Part shown: one piece after another, positions 1 to 5,624 of the stretch | Position numbering within the stretch: the stretch's first letter is position 1 | How the letters are laid out: each line of letters starts with the position of its first letter | Assembly: GCA_002254415.1 (NCBI GenBank) | Contig: NJDR01000027.1 | Location: 1-14,559 of the forward strand | Source of the DNA: Candidatus Aenigmarchaeota archaeon ex4484_52 | GTDB lineage: Archaea > EX4484-52 | Direction: 5' to 3' | Length of the DNA: 14,559 nt | The notes under the pieces: generated by a model | The model's input: the letters and a program-made list of their open reading frames with translations, nothing else | Told to the model about the DNA's origin: nothing | Database searches by the model: none | Translations under genes and position numbers: made by a program

Positions 1-660
1 CTTTCCATTAATATTTAATTTTTTTATTTTCTCTGCAATTACATCTCCTTCCTGCAGATTTTTAGTTTTTATTTTTTTTTTGTAAATATTATTTTCTGTG
101 AATTTTGCAAATTTATAAAATAAATAAAACATTGGAATAAATAAAAAATACGCAAAAAAAATTCCAAGTATAACAAATACAAAAAAAAATCTTAGTTCTA
201 TTTCTTTTTTACATAAATATTTGAAAAATGCAATTGTCTTTTTTTCTTTTACCATAATTAAAACACTATATAAAATTGCCCAAATACTGCCGATAATAAA
301 AGATATAATTAGAAATTTATTCGCAAATAAAAATGCATCCAAAAAACTATTTTCAATAAAACAAAAACAACCCGGCATCAAAACACCAAGAGAAGCCAAC
401 ATTAATGCATCTGCTTCACCCCATTGATTTAGCCAAAAAAAAATATAGCCAATAAAAATAAAAAAAATACTAATTGTAATTATTGAAACAATTGCTATTG
501 GATTATTGTTAATCAAAAAATCAAGAATATATAAAATAATCCCGATAATGCAAATACCCAATGGCACTTCATCTGGAATCTCGCTCGTCTTTATATCTAA
601 ATATCCTCCTATTGCACTGCCTGCAAGAGCAATAAAACAAAAGAATAAAACAAATGACAT
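1..660 (-). CDS. Archaeal type IV prepilin / preflagellin peptidase (A24 family), partial
   Basis: Membrane aspartyl protease that would cleave class III signal peptides of archaellins and pilins at the inner face of the membrane. Reading the minus strand from the ATG at 658-660 gives an open frame of 220 codons that continues past the left window edge. The two A24 catalytic aspartates are visible: D22 in YLDIKTSEIPDEV (the D...IP signature) and D84 in WGEADAL, the archaeal variant of the GxGD motif. Hydrophobic segments lie at about 3-20, 32-50, 58-76, 85-100, 110-127 and 147-170, followed by a soluble stretch with LQEGDVIAEKI, like the C-terminal domain of archaeal A24 enzymes. Its ATG overlaps the TAA of the upstream gene by one base (TAATG), so translation is probably coupled. 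A likely substrate type is encoded at 2516-3175. Family assignment is good; archaellin versus pilin specificity cannot be decided here. Confidence 0.85.
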   Translation of the reverse strand, partial: MSFVLFFCFIALAGSAIGGYLDIKTSEIPDEVPLGICIIGIILYILDFLINNNPIAIVSIITISIFFIFIGYIFFWLNQWGEADALMLASLGVLMPGCFCFIENSFLDAFLFANKFLIISFIIGSIWAILYSVLIMVKEKKTIAFFKYLCKKEIELRFFFVFVILGIFFAYFLFIPMFYLFYKFAKFTENNIYKKKIKTKNLQEGDVIAEKIKKLNINGK

Positions 661-1022
661 TATTTCTTTTTTTCCTGTTTTTTATTTGGTGGCACCTGAA
701 TAATCGTTTTCATTGCAGCACCAATTAAAGCATTTCTCGTATCTGCATATCGCCTTGCCTGCTCTTCTTCTACACTTGTATGTATTAATTCATTATAGAA
801 AATATTGATTAATTCCTGCCAGTCCTCTTTTGTTGGATTGTCTGTTTCTTCTTTAGGCTTAAAGCAAACTATTAATTCACTCATAGGATCTCCGTCAACA
901 ATTACATTAAAATCATCAATAAACCTGTAGCTTGCTCTCATCACACAAGAAGAAGAATATAATTGAGGGTTAATTTTTATACTCATTGTCTTGCTCGTTT
1001 CATCTATTTTTATATTTTTCAT
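660..1022 (-). CDS. Small HxsD-like protein
   Basis: 120-residue soluble protein without signal peptide or membrane segment. The layout resembles HxsD of the His-Xaa-Ser system: an N-terminal strand followed by INPQLYSSSCVMRASYRFIDD (compare the alpha-helical YxxxAxxxAxYxFxD region of HxsD), a beta segment SELIVCFKPKEE, then a helix with FYNELIHTSVEEEQARRYADTRNALIGAA, which matches the LLNxxLRxxIxxETxxxRxLI pattern of the family in outline. The C-terminus is basic (KKQEKKK). HxsD function is unknown; bacterial homologues sit with HxsB/HxsC radical SAM proteins, none of which are seen here. It lies 17 nt after the dehydrogenase and overlaps the start of the prepilin peptidase by one base, so the three are probably one transcript. 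The similarity is from memory of the family pattern and needs a profile search. Confidence 0.55.
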   Translation of the reverse strand: MKNIKIDETSKTMSIKINPQLYSSSCVMRASYRFIDDFNVIVDGDPMSELIVCFKPKEETDNPTKEDWQELINIFYNELIHTSVEEEQARRYADTRNALIGAAMKTIIQVPPNKKQEKKK

Positions 1023-1039
1023 ATTTCTTTCTTATCCTA

Positions 1040-2038
1040 TTAATTAACTATATTTTGAGGTTTTTTAATTAAATAATTATTTATGTTTTGTGCTGTTGTA
1101 TGAATTATTCTCTCTAATGCTTCCTGGCTATAAAATGCAATATGCGGTGTAAAAATAACATTATCTTTTGCCAAAAGAATATGGTCTTTGGCAAGAGTTG
1201 CCAGCCTGTCTCTTTTTTTTGGATCATATAACAATTGTTTTTCTTCTTTTATAAGGTCCTCTCCTTCCAAAACATCCAATCCGACACCAGATAAAATTTT
1301 TTTGTCCAATGCCTCAATCAAACACTCTGTATCCACAACATCACCTCTTGAAGTATTTATAAGAATAGCACCTTTTTTTATAAAATTAATGGTTTCTTTT
1401 CCAATTAAATGATAGGTGCTCTTATTTGACGGAATATGCAGAGTAATTATATCTGATTTTTTCAAAAGTTCTTTTAGCTTAACATATTTGAAATTCAGGA
1501 CATCTTCCAAAAATTTATTTTGATGAATACTATTTGCCAAAATATTCATTCCAAATGCCTTTGCAATTCTTATCACATGAAGACCAATATGCCCTGTTCC
1601 AATTACACCCAATGTTTTTCCTTTTAAATCAAAACCCTTTAGGCCGGCAATTGAAAAATCATTTCTTTTAGACCTTAAATATGATTTGTGAATATTTCTT
1701 GATAAATTCAACATCAAAGCAAAACAATGCTCAGCAACTGTATTTTCTCCATAAAAAGGTACATTGCAAACAATTATTTTTCGCCTCTTGCATTCTGCCA
1801 AATCAATATGATCAAATCCTGTGGATCTTGTAGTTATTAATTTTAATTTAGGAATTTTATCCAAAATTTGTTTATTGATTTTAGAGTAAATAAATACAGA
1901 AATTATTTCAAAATCATTAATTTTATTTACATTTTCTAAATTTAGAGGCTCTTTGTAAAATTCAAGAAAATTATTGTTTAATGCCTTTTTTAGATATTTT
2001 TTTTCCCATCCAATTATTTCAAAAAATCCAATTTTCAT
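1040..2038 (-). CDS. D-lactate dehydrogenase-like D-2-hydroxyacid dehydrogenase
   Basis: Cytosolic oxidoreductase interconverting a 2-keto acid and a D-2-hydroxy acid, probably pyruvate/D-lactate or a near relative. The 332-residue length is normal for the family. The N-terminal substrate domain has the family motif STGFDHIDL (72-80); the Rossmann domain carries GVIGTGHIG (144-152). The catalytic triad is present: R231 in NTSRGDVVD, E260 in LDVLEGE and H299 in TPHIAFYSQEA; the last motif and the DVLEGE spacing are those of the D-LDH branch. The acidic residue that normally ends the second Rossmann strand and binds NAD ribose is missing: the segment reads ILANSIHQN (166-174), with Ser/Asn where Asp is usual, so NADP use or relaxed specificity is possible. 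ATG at 2036-2038 is preceded by GAGATGAT. It leads an operon with the HxsD-like gene and the prepilin peptidase. Confidence 0.88.
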   Translation of the reverse strand: MKIGFFEIIGWEKKYLKKALNNNFLEFYKEPLNLENVNKINDFEIISVFIYSKINKQILDKIPKLKLITTRSTGFDHIDLAECKRRKIIVCNVPFYGENTVAEHCFALMLNLSRNIHKSYLRSKRNDFSIAGLKGFDLKGKTLGVIGTGHIGLHVIRIAKAFGMNILANSIHQNKFLEDVLNFKYVKLKELLKKSDIITLHIPSNKSTYHLIGKETINFIKKGAILINTSRGDVVDTECLIEALDKKILSGVGLDVLEGEDLIKEEKQLLYDPKKRDRLATLAKDHILLAKDNVIFTPHIAFYSQEALERIIHTTAQNINNYLIKKPQNIVN

Positions 2039-2221
2039 AATTTTATCATCTCTTTAATTTAATAATAGAATAATAAAACTTAAAAATACTTTATCAAAAA
2101 TTTTACAATTATTGCAATAATAAGTTATTTAGCATTACAGTCTCTTATTGTTTGCAGAAATTCACAAACAGATTCTTTTGTGGATTTTTTTTAAAATCTA
2201 TAACACTTTTATATACTCTTG

Positions 2222-2239
2222 GTTATCACTTTTGATAAC
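2222..2239 (-). terminator. Short hairpin downstream of tRNA-Asp
   Basis: GTTATCA (2222-2228) and TGATAAC (2233-2239) form a perfect 7-bp inverted repeat with a 4-nt loop, 32 nt beyond the 3' end of tRNA-Asp. It may mark the end of, or a processing site in, the 5S/tRNA-Asp transcript. There is no long T run after it on the minus strand, so the terminator reading is weak. The rest of 2039-2271 holds no gene I can support; a TATA-like TATATAAAAG lies on the minus strand at 2208-2217 and could start a long leader for the dehydrogenase operon. Confidence 0.3.
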
Positions 2240-2271
2240 TATCAAATTTGTCGCTCATGACTATAAAGACA

Positions 2272-2344
2272 CGCCCTGGTCGGGATTTGAACCCGAGTTC
2301 CGGGAGTGACAGTCCCGGGTGATAACCAACTACACTACCAGAGC
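2272..2344 (-). tRNA. tRNA-Asp (GTC)
   Basis: On the minus strand a 73-nt cloverleaf is complete. Acceptor GCTCTGG pairs with CCAGGGC (one G-U), anticodon stem CCGGG/TCCCGG region surrounds loop CTGTCAC with anticodon GTC, and the T arm CTCGG-GTTCAAAT-CCCGA is standard. The discriminator is G73, as expected for Asp. CCA is not encoded. It starts 8 nt after the 3' end of the 5S rRNA and is probably processed from the same transcript. Confidence 0.95.
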
Positions 2345-2352
2345 AAAAAAAA

Positions 2353-2462
2353 CTAACAACATTGTGCATTCCCACCCAAGGGCAGTATTGCACAACGTAA
2401 AATGGCTTAACTTCCGGGTTCGGAATGTTACCGGGTGTTTCCCTATTTACTGTGGTTGTTAG
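2353..2462 (-). rRNA. 5S ribosomal RNA
   Basis: On the minus strand the conserved loop B/C core CCGAACCCGGAAGTTAAGCC is present (2403-2433 region). The ends pair perfectly as helix I: CTAACAAC (2455-2462) with GTTGTTAG (2353-2360). The resulting length of about 110 nt is a little short, so the true ends may lie one or two bases outside. It is the first gene of its transcript: the next gene upstream is on the other strand, so it is not attached to 16S/23S here. tRNA-Asp follows after 8 nt. Confidence 0.93.
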
Positions 2463-2484
2463 CAATTAGAAAAATACATAAATC

Positions 2485-2492
2485 TTTTTAAA
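2485..2492 (-). promoter_or_regulatory. TATA element TTTAAAAA of the 5S/tRNA-Asp unit, perhaps shared with the pilin-like gene
   Basis: TTTAAAAA on the minus strand is centred about 26 nt upstream of the 5S 5' end, the archaeal TBP distance. Read on the plus strand (TTTTTAAA) its centre is about 27 nt upstream of the ATG at 2516, which would give a leaderless pilin-like mRNA. No other TATA-like element lies between the two genes. Confidence 0.6.
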
Positions 2493-2515
2493 CATTAATA
2501 TTATTGAACAATATT

Positions 2516-3175
2516 ATGTTTTTTAAAAAACAGAAAAAAGCACAAACAGGTGTCATAGCTTATTTAATTGTAGCAGGTATTATTGTTTTTACAACAGGGA
2601 TTGCATATAATTGGGGCAGTCCAATGCTTGAAAAAAGCACTGCTGATTCAAATATATACCTTGCACAAAATACATTGAAAAAAATAGGTGTTGAAATTAC
2701 AAAAATTGCAACAAATGGTGGCCAGTCAAATATAGATTTTGATATAAAAGGAGATTTTAAAATTGATGAAAAAACAAACAGCATTTATTATTTATTAGAG
2801 ATTCCGGCTACAATGGCAAGTTCAAAGGAATGGATTCCAATATCTGCAAGCAATATGTGGGGGGTTTATGATACACCAGAATCTGACACAGCAGGACGCC
2901 TTGGGGTTGATGAGCCATGTGTTTTGCTTGCAAGATCAACACAGACAGGAGATAATGACAAATATGCTGTAACCTTTAGATTGGCATTCAGAGAATTGGA
3001 TGATTTTGTTGCAGGAGGTGGAACAAAAATACAACTTGAAATAACAGGAAATAAAATAACTTCTTCTGGTTCTCATTCATTATTAATTAAAAAAGGAGAG
3101 CCATATACTTCTCAAATAGAATCAGTTTATGGTGGAGATCTTATTATTGTCCCGATACAATTAATATTGAATTGA
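2516..3175 (+). CDS. Class III signal peptide (type IV pilin-like) secreted protein
   Basis: Predicted 219-residue protein using the ATG at 2516; a TTG 12 nt upstream (2504) is also in frame but the TATA spacing favours ATG. The N-terminus MFFKKQKKAQTGVIAYLIVAG is a class III signal: basic residues, then KAQT, which fits the archaeal prepilin cleavage pattern (cut expected between A9 and Q10), then one hydrophobic helix (about 11-31). The mature part begins with YNWGSPMLEKSTADSNIYLAQ and continues as a beta-rich extracellular domain with a WGVYDTPESD segment, a TQTGDNDKYAVTFRLAFREL strand pair and a C-terminal YGGDLIIVPIQL strand. This matches a family common in Woesearchaeota-like archaea with no assigned function. 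The A24 peptidase at the left edge could process it. It is divergent from 5S rRNA and convergent with DUF92 (7-nt gap). Confidence 0.82.
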   Translation: MFFKKQKKAQTGVIAYLIVAGIIVFTTGIAYNWGSPMLEKSTADSNIYLAQNTLKKIGVEITKIATNGGQSNIDFDIKGDFKIDEKTNSIYYLLEIPATMASSKEWIPISASNMWGVYDTPESDTAGRLGVDEPCVLLARSTQTGDNDKYAVTFRLAFRELDDFVAGGGTKIQLEITGNKITSSGSHSLLIKKGEPYTSQIESVYGGDLIIVPIQLILN

Positions 3176-3182
3176 TTCTTTA

Positions 3183-3893
3183 TTAACAAAACATCATCAT
3201 AATTAAATGCACGAAAAACCCTGCAAGCAATGTTGAGATAAAATTAACACTTCCATTAGTCATTTTTTTTCTGTTTTCAAAAACAATACCTAAAATACTA
3301 TCAACAACAGTTCCAAAAATTCCGCCAAAAAAAACACAAGTAGCAAGTTTAAATCTCAAATTAAATAAGCCCTGGTTCAAAAAAGCATAATAAAAAAAAT
3401 AAGCACATAATGAAATAATCAATGAGCCAATAATTGCTGCAAAAAATCCAAGTTTAGTAATTCCTCCATTTGTCCCTGGTTCAACTTCTTTTCCCAAATT
3501 TGTAATTAAAACTGGCTTTGTTTTTGAGAGCATTCCTATTTCAGAACTCAGAGTATCTGAGATAGCACTGCTTATGCTTCCAAGATAAATAAAAGGATAA
3601 TTAAAAAGAACCCCTGTAAATGCAACAAGGCCGTTGGATATTACATTGTCAAAATCCCTTGTTTTGTGTTTTTTTGCGTCTTTTCTTTTTTTCCTTCCAT
3701 AATATGTTGCCAATATTCCAAAAATCAAAAACAAAAAAATTACTAAAAACCATTCAAGGCCTTTTAATTTAAAAATTGCAAATCCCATCATCAAGGAAAT
3801 AAAAATTGCATATATGTCAAATGCCTTAACAAACACAAGAAAACCAGAAAACAAAATAAAAAATACAAGCACGCCTATTTCTATTAATTCCAT
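3183..3893 (-). CDS. DUF92 family integral membrane protein
   Basis: 236-residue polytopic membrane protein with about six hydrophobic segments (roughly 5-25, 28-43, 47-64, 89-108, 148-170, 184-203, 215-234). It carries the DUF92 signatures in order: ISDTLSSEIGMLSKTKPVLITN (about 111-132), PGTNGGITKLGFFAAIIGS (139-157), GTVVDSILGIVFENR (194-208) and the C-terminal TNGSVNFISTLLAG (212-225). Plant DUF92 member VTE6 phosphorylates phytyl phosphate; archaeal members have no proven role, and a CTP- or nucleotide-dependent polyprenyl phosphate activity is only a suggestion from that homology. A basic cytoplasmic loop (GRKKRKDAKKHKTRD, 66-80) separates the halves. The start ATG follows tRNA-Ala by 36 nt, with TAAATTAAATAAA about 22 nt upstream, which may be its own TATA element. 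Confidence 0.87.
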   Translation of the reverse strand: MELIEIGVLVFFILFSGFLVFVKAFDIYAIFISLMMGFAIFKLKGLEWFLVIFLFLIFGILATYYGRKKRKDAKKHKTRDFDNVISNGLVAFTGVLFNYPFIYLGSISSAISDTLSSEIGMLSKTKPVLITNLGKEVEPGTNGGITKLGFFAAIIGSLIISLCAYFFYYAFLNQGLFNLRFKLATCVFFGGIFGTVVDSILGIVFENRKKMTNGSVNFISTLLAGFFVHLIMMMFC

Positions 3894-3929
3894 ATTTGTT
3901 GGTGTTTATTTAATTTATTACTAAAATAA

Positions 3930-4002
3930 TGGACTCGACGGGATTTGAACCCGTGGCCTCTGCCTTGCAAGGGCAGCGTTCTACCAGCTGAACTACAAGC
4001 CC
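3930..4002 (-). tRNA. tRNA-Ala (TGC)
   Basis: Complete 73-nt cloverleaf on the minus strand. Acceptor GGGCTTG pairs with CGAGTCC and includes G3-U70, the alanine identity pair. Anticodon stem CTGCC/GGCAG encloses CTTGCAA with anticodon TGC. T arm CACGG/GTTCAAAT/CCCGT region is standard and the discriminator is A73. No intron and no encoded CCA. Confidence 0.96.
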
Positions 4003-4023
4003 ATATAACTTTAATATAAATAA

Positions 4024-4031
4024 TTTTAAAA
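4024..4031 (-). promoter_or_regulatory. TATA element TTTTAAAA of tRNA-Ala
   Basis: TTTTAAAA is centred about 25-26 nt upstream of the tRNA-Ala 5' end, the same distance as the TTTAAAA-core elements of 5S, rpoN and uL23 in this window. It lies in the 42-nt gap after hjc. Confidence 0.6.
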
Positions 4032-4044
4032 TATTAAATAAAAT

Positions 4045-4377
4045 CTAATCTAATAAAATTTTAAATTTGTTTTTTGTTTTTTCAAGTGCCTCTAATCCAA
4101 CAAGAAACCAGTTTTTTAAATGATTTTTTTTGACAGCAAACAAGCACTCTGCACCAAATTCAGATGCTGTTTTTTTTAAATTTTTCACTTCTTTTTCATC
4201 AAAATAAATAATATCTTGTTTTGTTGATTTGCATTCAATAATAATAATTTTTTTATTTCTTGCAGCAATTAAATCCGGCTTTTTGCTTCCAGCAGAGCGA
4301 ATTACCATCCATCCGTCTGTTTCTAATTTTGACTTAACTGCCTGTTCAAATACATATCCTTTATTGTATGTTTTCAT
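4045..4377 (-). CDS. hjc: Holliday junction resolvase Hjc
   Basis: Archaeal structure-specific endonuclease that cuts four-way junctions in recombination and fork repair. The 110-residue length and motifs are typical: KGYVFEQAV with catalytic E11, the VIRSAGSKKPDLIA block (25-38) with metal-binding D35, and IIIECKS with E48 and K50, the PD-(D/E)XK core. The Gly-rich Ser loop (AGS) is conserved, as is the W in KNWFLV near the C-terminus. The ATG at 4375-4377 lies 3 nt after the stop of the small Cys-rich membrane protein, so both are co-transcribed, followed by tRNA-Ala and DUF92 on the same strand. Confidence 0.95.
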   Translation of the reverse strand: MKTYNKGYVFEQAVKSKLETDGWMVIRSAGSKKPDLIAARNKKIIIIECKSTKQDIIYFDEKEVKNLKKTASEFGAECLFAVKKNHLKNWFLVGLEALEKTKNKFKILLD

Positions 4378-4380
4378 TTA

Positions 4381-4707
4381 TTATCTATTTGTTTTTTTAT
4401 TATTAGAAATTCTTATTTCAAAAATATGTTGCTTGTTTTGGCCAATATCACAAATGCAAGTGCAAAAAGGAGATGTTTTTTCTTTTACAGTTCCAGATGC
4501 ATAAGTTTTATTAAATGCAAATGTTGGAATGCATTTGCATTCTAACATAAGATTTGGATCATTTTGTATTTCTCTGCATTTTTTATATAATTCATTTATT
4601 TGCTGTTTTTCTTTATAGATTTTATATCCAGAAATAATAAAAACAATAAAAACAACAATAAGAACTATTAATGTTTTATTTATTTTTGGTTTTTTTAATC
4701 TTTTCAT
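4381..4707 (-). CDS. Small membrane-anchored Cys-rich protein, unknown function
   Basis: 108 residues. A basic N-terminus (MKRLKKPKINK) precedes one transmembrane helix (about 12-28, LIVLIVVFIVFIISGYK), so the rest should face outside. The outer part has six cysteines in a compact pattern: C44, then the CKC pair at C57/C59, then C82, C84 and C86 in FCTCICD. Such spacing suggests disulfides or a metal site. The segment NKTYASGTVKEKTSPFC looks structured and conserved-looking, but I do not recognise a named family. It is translated just before hjc (3-nt gap); this may be simple co-transcription. Its start overlaps the fading 3' end of the pseudogene at 4715-5124. Confidence 0.65.
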   Translation of the reverse strand: MKRLKKPKINKTLIVLIVVFIVFIISGYKIYKEKQQINELYKKCREIQNDPNLMLECKCIPTFAFNKTYASGTVKEKTSPFCTCICDIGQNKQHIFEIRISNNKKTNR

Positions 4708-4714
4708 AATTAAT

Positions 4715-5124
4715 GAGATACCACATATAGCATTTTTTAACTTTTATGTTTTTGGCTTTGGCATAATTTTCAAAATCTTTACTCTATTTGCCTGTGTCTT
4801 TGAAATATCCTTTATATACTATCCGGAATTTCTTTATTAACTGCAAGATAAATATCTATATTCCATTTCGAAGTATGGTCAGAGCCCTATCCAATCAACA
4901 CATTTATTATTAGCAGAATCAATTTTCTTCATTAATTTTTTTATTACGCTGCTAAAATTTACCGGCATATAGAAAATAGCGAATACTTTGTCTTTGATAA
5001 ATTTCTTATTTTTCCATTTAAGGATTTTTCCATTCCAAGATTTTGGATTAAATTTAGGACAACATTCTTTTTTGTTTTCATCTATGAGCTTGTTTTTCAA
5101 AAGATGCTCCTTATTTATTGCCAT
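4715..5124 (-). pseudogene. Decayed gene of a conserved ~150-residue family (often annotated hydrolase)
   Basis: The first open segment (81 codons to a TGA at 4879-4881) has ECCPKFNPKSWNGKILKW and KFIKDKVFAIFYMPVNF, which I recognise as the N-terminal half of a conserved family of about 150 residues with unproven function. The rest of the family pattern continues in other frames: SDHTSKWNIDIYLAVNKEIPD (4883 down to 4821) after a one-base shift, then VYKGYFKDTGK (4819 to 4787) after another shift and an apparent loss of about a dozen residues, then a TAG (4784-4786) where Trp is expected, then SKDFENYAKAKNIKVKKCYMWY to 4718. The CPKCAKKYG ending is absent. Two frameshifts, a stop and a deletion mean real decay. 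It retains an unusually good Shine-Dalgarno. It explains the apparent gap 4708-4878. Confidence 0.8.
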
Positions 5125-5127
5125 TTT

Positions 5128-5135
5128 ACCTCCTC
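5128..5135 (-). promoter_or_regulatory. Strong Shine-Dalgarno GAGGAGGT of the pseudogene
   Basis: GAGGAGGT lies 3 nt before the ATG of the pseudogene. It is the strongest Shine-Dalgarno in the window; most other genes here have TATA spacing that implies leaderless or nearly leaderless mRNA. The difference fits a gene acquired from elsewhere, though one example is weak evidence. Confidence 0.6.
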
Positions 5136-5185
5136 AGGTTTATTTTTATTACAATATTGTTTTAGAGACTTATTTAACATATATA

Positions 5186-5288
5186 TGCTCCTGTCGGGAT
5201 TCGAACCCGAGTCCCTGGCTATCTTTTAAATTCATAATATTCCTTTATTGAAAGGCCAGTATCCTTGGCCGGTCTAGACTACAGGAGC
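5186..5288 (-). tRNA. tRNA-Glu (TTC) with intron
   Basis: 103-nt gene on the minus strand. Acceptor GCTCCTG/CAGGAGC pairs perfectly; T arm TCGGG-TTCGAAT-CCCGA is perfect; discriminator A73. The anticodon stem CTGGC/GCCAG encloses CTTTCA, an intron, and A, giving loop CTTTCAA with anticodon TTC (5250-5252). The mature tRNA would be 75 nt. It begins 6 nt after the rpoN stop, so it is probably transcribed with rpoN and released by processing. No encoded CCA. Confidence 0.94.
5221..5248 (-). other. 28-nt tRNA intron at 37/38 with bulge-helix-bulge
   Basis: Splicing after A37 is supported by a canonical motif: the anticodon stem CTGGC/GCCAG, a 3-nt bulge ATA on the 3' side, a 4-bp central helix CTTT/AAAG, a 3-nt bulge CAA on the 5' side, and a distal TAAA/TTTA helix. 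Cutting after the second base of each bulge removes exactly 28 nt. The anticodon is masked in the central helix until the tRNA endonuclease acts. Confidence 0.88.
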
Positions 5289-5294
5289 GCGGAA

Positions 5295-5489
5295 TTAAAT
5301 TATTTTGTATTGGTTTATTTTGTCTGTTAAATCAGGACTTGTAAGAAAACAAACGCGACAGCAATAATTTTTTATTCCTAATTCATCAAGCACTTGTTTT
5401 TTTTCCTTTATTTTTATTTGTGCCTGATAACGTTCCCACTTATCTGCTAACAATTCTCCGCATGAAATGCATCTTATTGGAATTAACAT
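5295..5489 (-). CDS. rpoN: DNA-directed RNA polymerase subunit N (Rpb10 homologue)
   Basis: 64-residue structural subunit of archaeal RNA polymerase that helps assemble the D/L platform. The zinc ligands are complete: C7 and C10 in RCISCGELLADKW and C43, C44 in YCCRVCFLTSPDL, the family's unusual adjacent Cys pair. MLIPIRC is the standard N-terminus. The C-terminus extends slightly (KINQYKII). ATG at 5487-5489 sits about 25 nt from a TATA element, so the mRNA is probably leaderless. rpoN often lies in the rpsI/rplM cluster of archaea; here it stands alone with tRNA-Glu. Confidence 0.96.
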   Translation of the reverse strand: MLIPIRCISCGELLADKWERYQAQIKIKEKKQVLDELGIKNYCCRVCFLTSPDLTDKINQYKII

Positions 5490-5510
5490 AAATTAAATTA
5501 AAAAGAAAAT

Positions 5511-5518
5511 ATTTTAAA
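5511..5518 (-). promoter_or_regulatory. TATA element TTTAAAAT of rpoN
   Basis: TTTAAAAT on the minus strand is centred about 25 nt upstream of the rpoN ATG, implying a leaderless transcript. The same octamer occurs upstream of atpB. Confidence 0.6.
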
Positions 5519-5538
5519 GTTTATATGCAGATATAAAC
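5519..5538. repeat. Inverted repeat in the rpoN/HMG-CoA synthase divergent region
   Basis: GTTTATAT and ATATAAAC flank GCAG as a perfect 8-bp dyad directly behind the rpoN TATA element. Its position suits a regulator site for rpoN, but AT-rich dyads arise easily here. Confidence 0.35.
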
Positions 5539-5560
5539 AAAAAAAAATTCTGCAAAATTT

Positions 5561-5584
5561 AAATCCGCAAAGCAGGATTTTTTT
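5561..5584 (+). terminator. Hairpin followed by T run upstream of HMG-CoA synthase
   Basis: AAATCC-GC-AAA-GC-(A)-GGATTT forms a stem with one bulged A, followed by seven T (5578-5584) on the plus strand. It looks like an intrinsic terminator, yet no plus-strand gene precedes it: rpoN lies on the minus strand. It ends about 40 nt before the HMG-CoA synthase start and shares CAGGATTTTTT with the element upstream of the M18 gene (7502-7543). Confidence 0.45.
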
Positions 5585-5624
5585 GTCGCCAATAAACTCA
5601 TAAATACAACATATAAGTTTATTA

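Noticed and set aside
221..703. Plus-strand open frames opposite the prepilin peptidase
   Set aside because: They lie antisense to a minus-strand frame with both A24 catalytic motifs and have low-complexity composition.
2160..2193. CACAAA/TTTGTG hairpin followed by eight T on the plus strand, terminator-like
   Set aside because: No plus-strand gene precedes it and the stem is only 6 bp with a 7-nt loop; too weak to call.
2226..2465. 79-codon minus-strand frame across the 5S/tRNA-Asp region
   Set aside because: The DNA is 5S rRNA and tRNA-Asp; the frame is a by-product of stable RNA sequence.
4988..5251. 87-codon plus-strand frame with CRDSNPSP
   Set aside because: It runs antisense through the pseudogene and tRNA-Glu; CRDSNPSP-like strings are the known false translation of tRNA T arms.
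5295..5489. Bacterial sigma-54 reading of the symbol rpoN
   Set aside because: The protein is the 64-residue archaeal RNA polymerase subunit N with CxxC and CC zinc ligands, unrelated to sigma-54.
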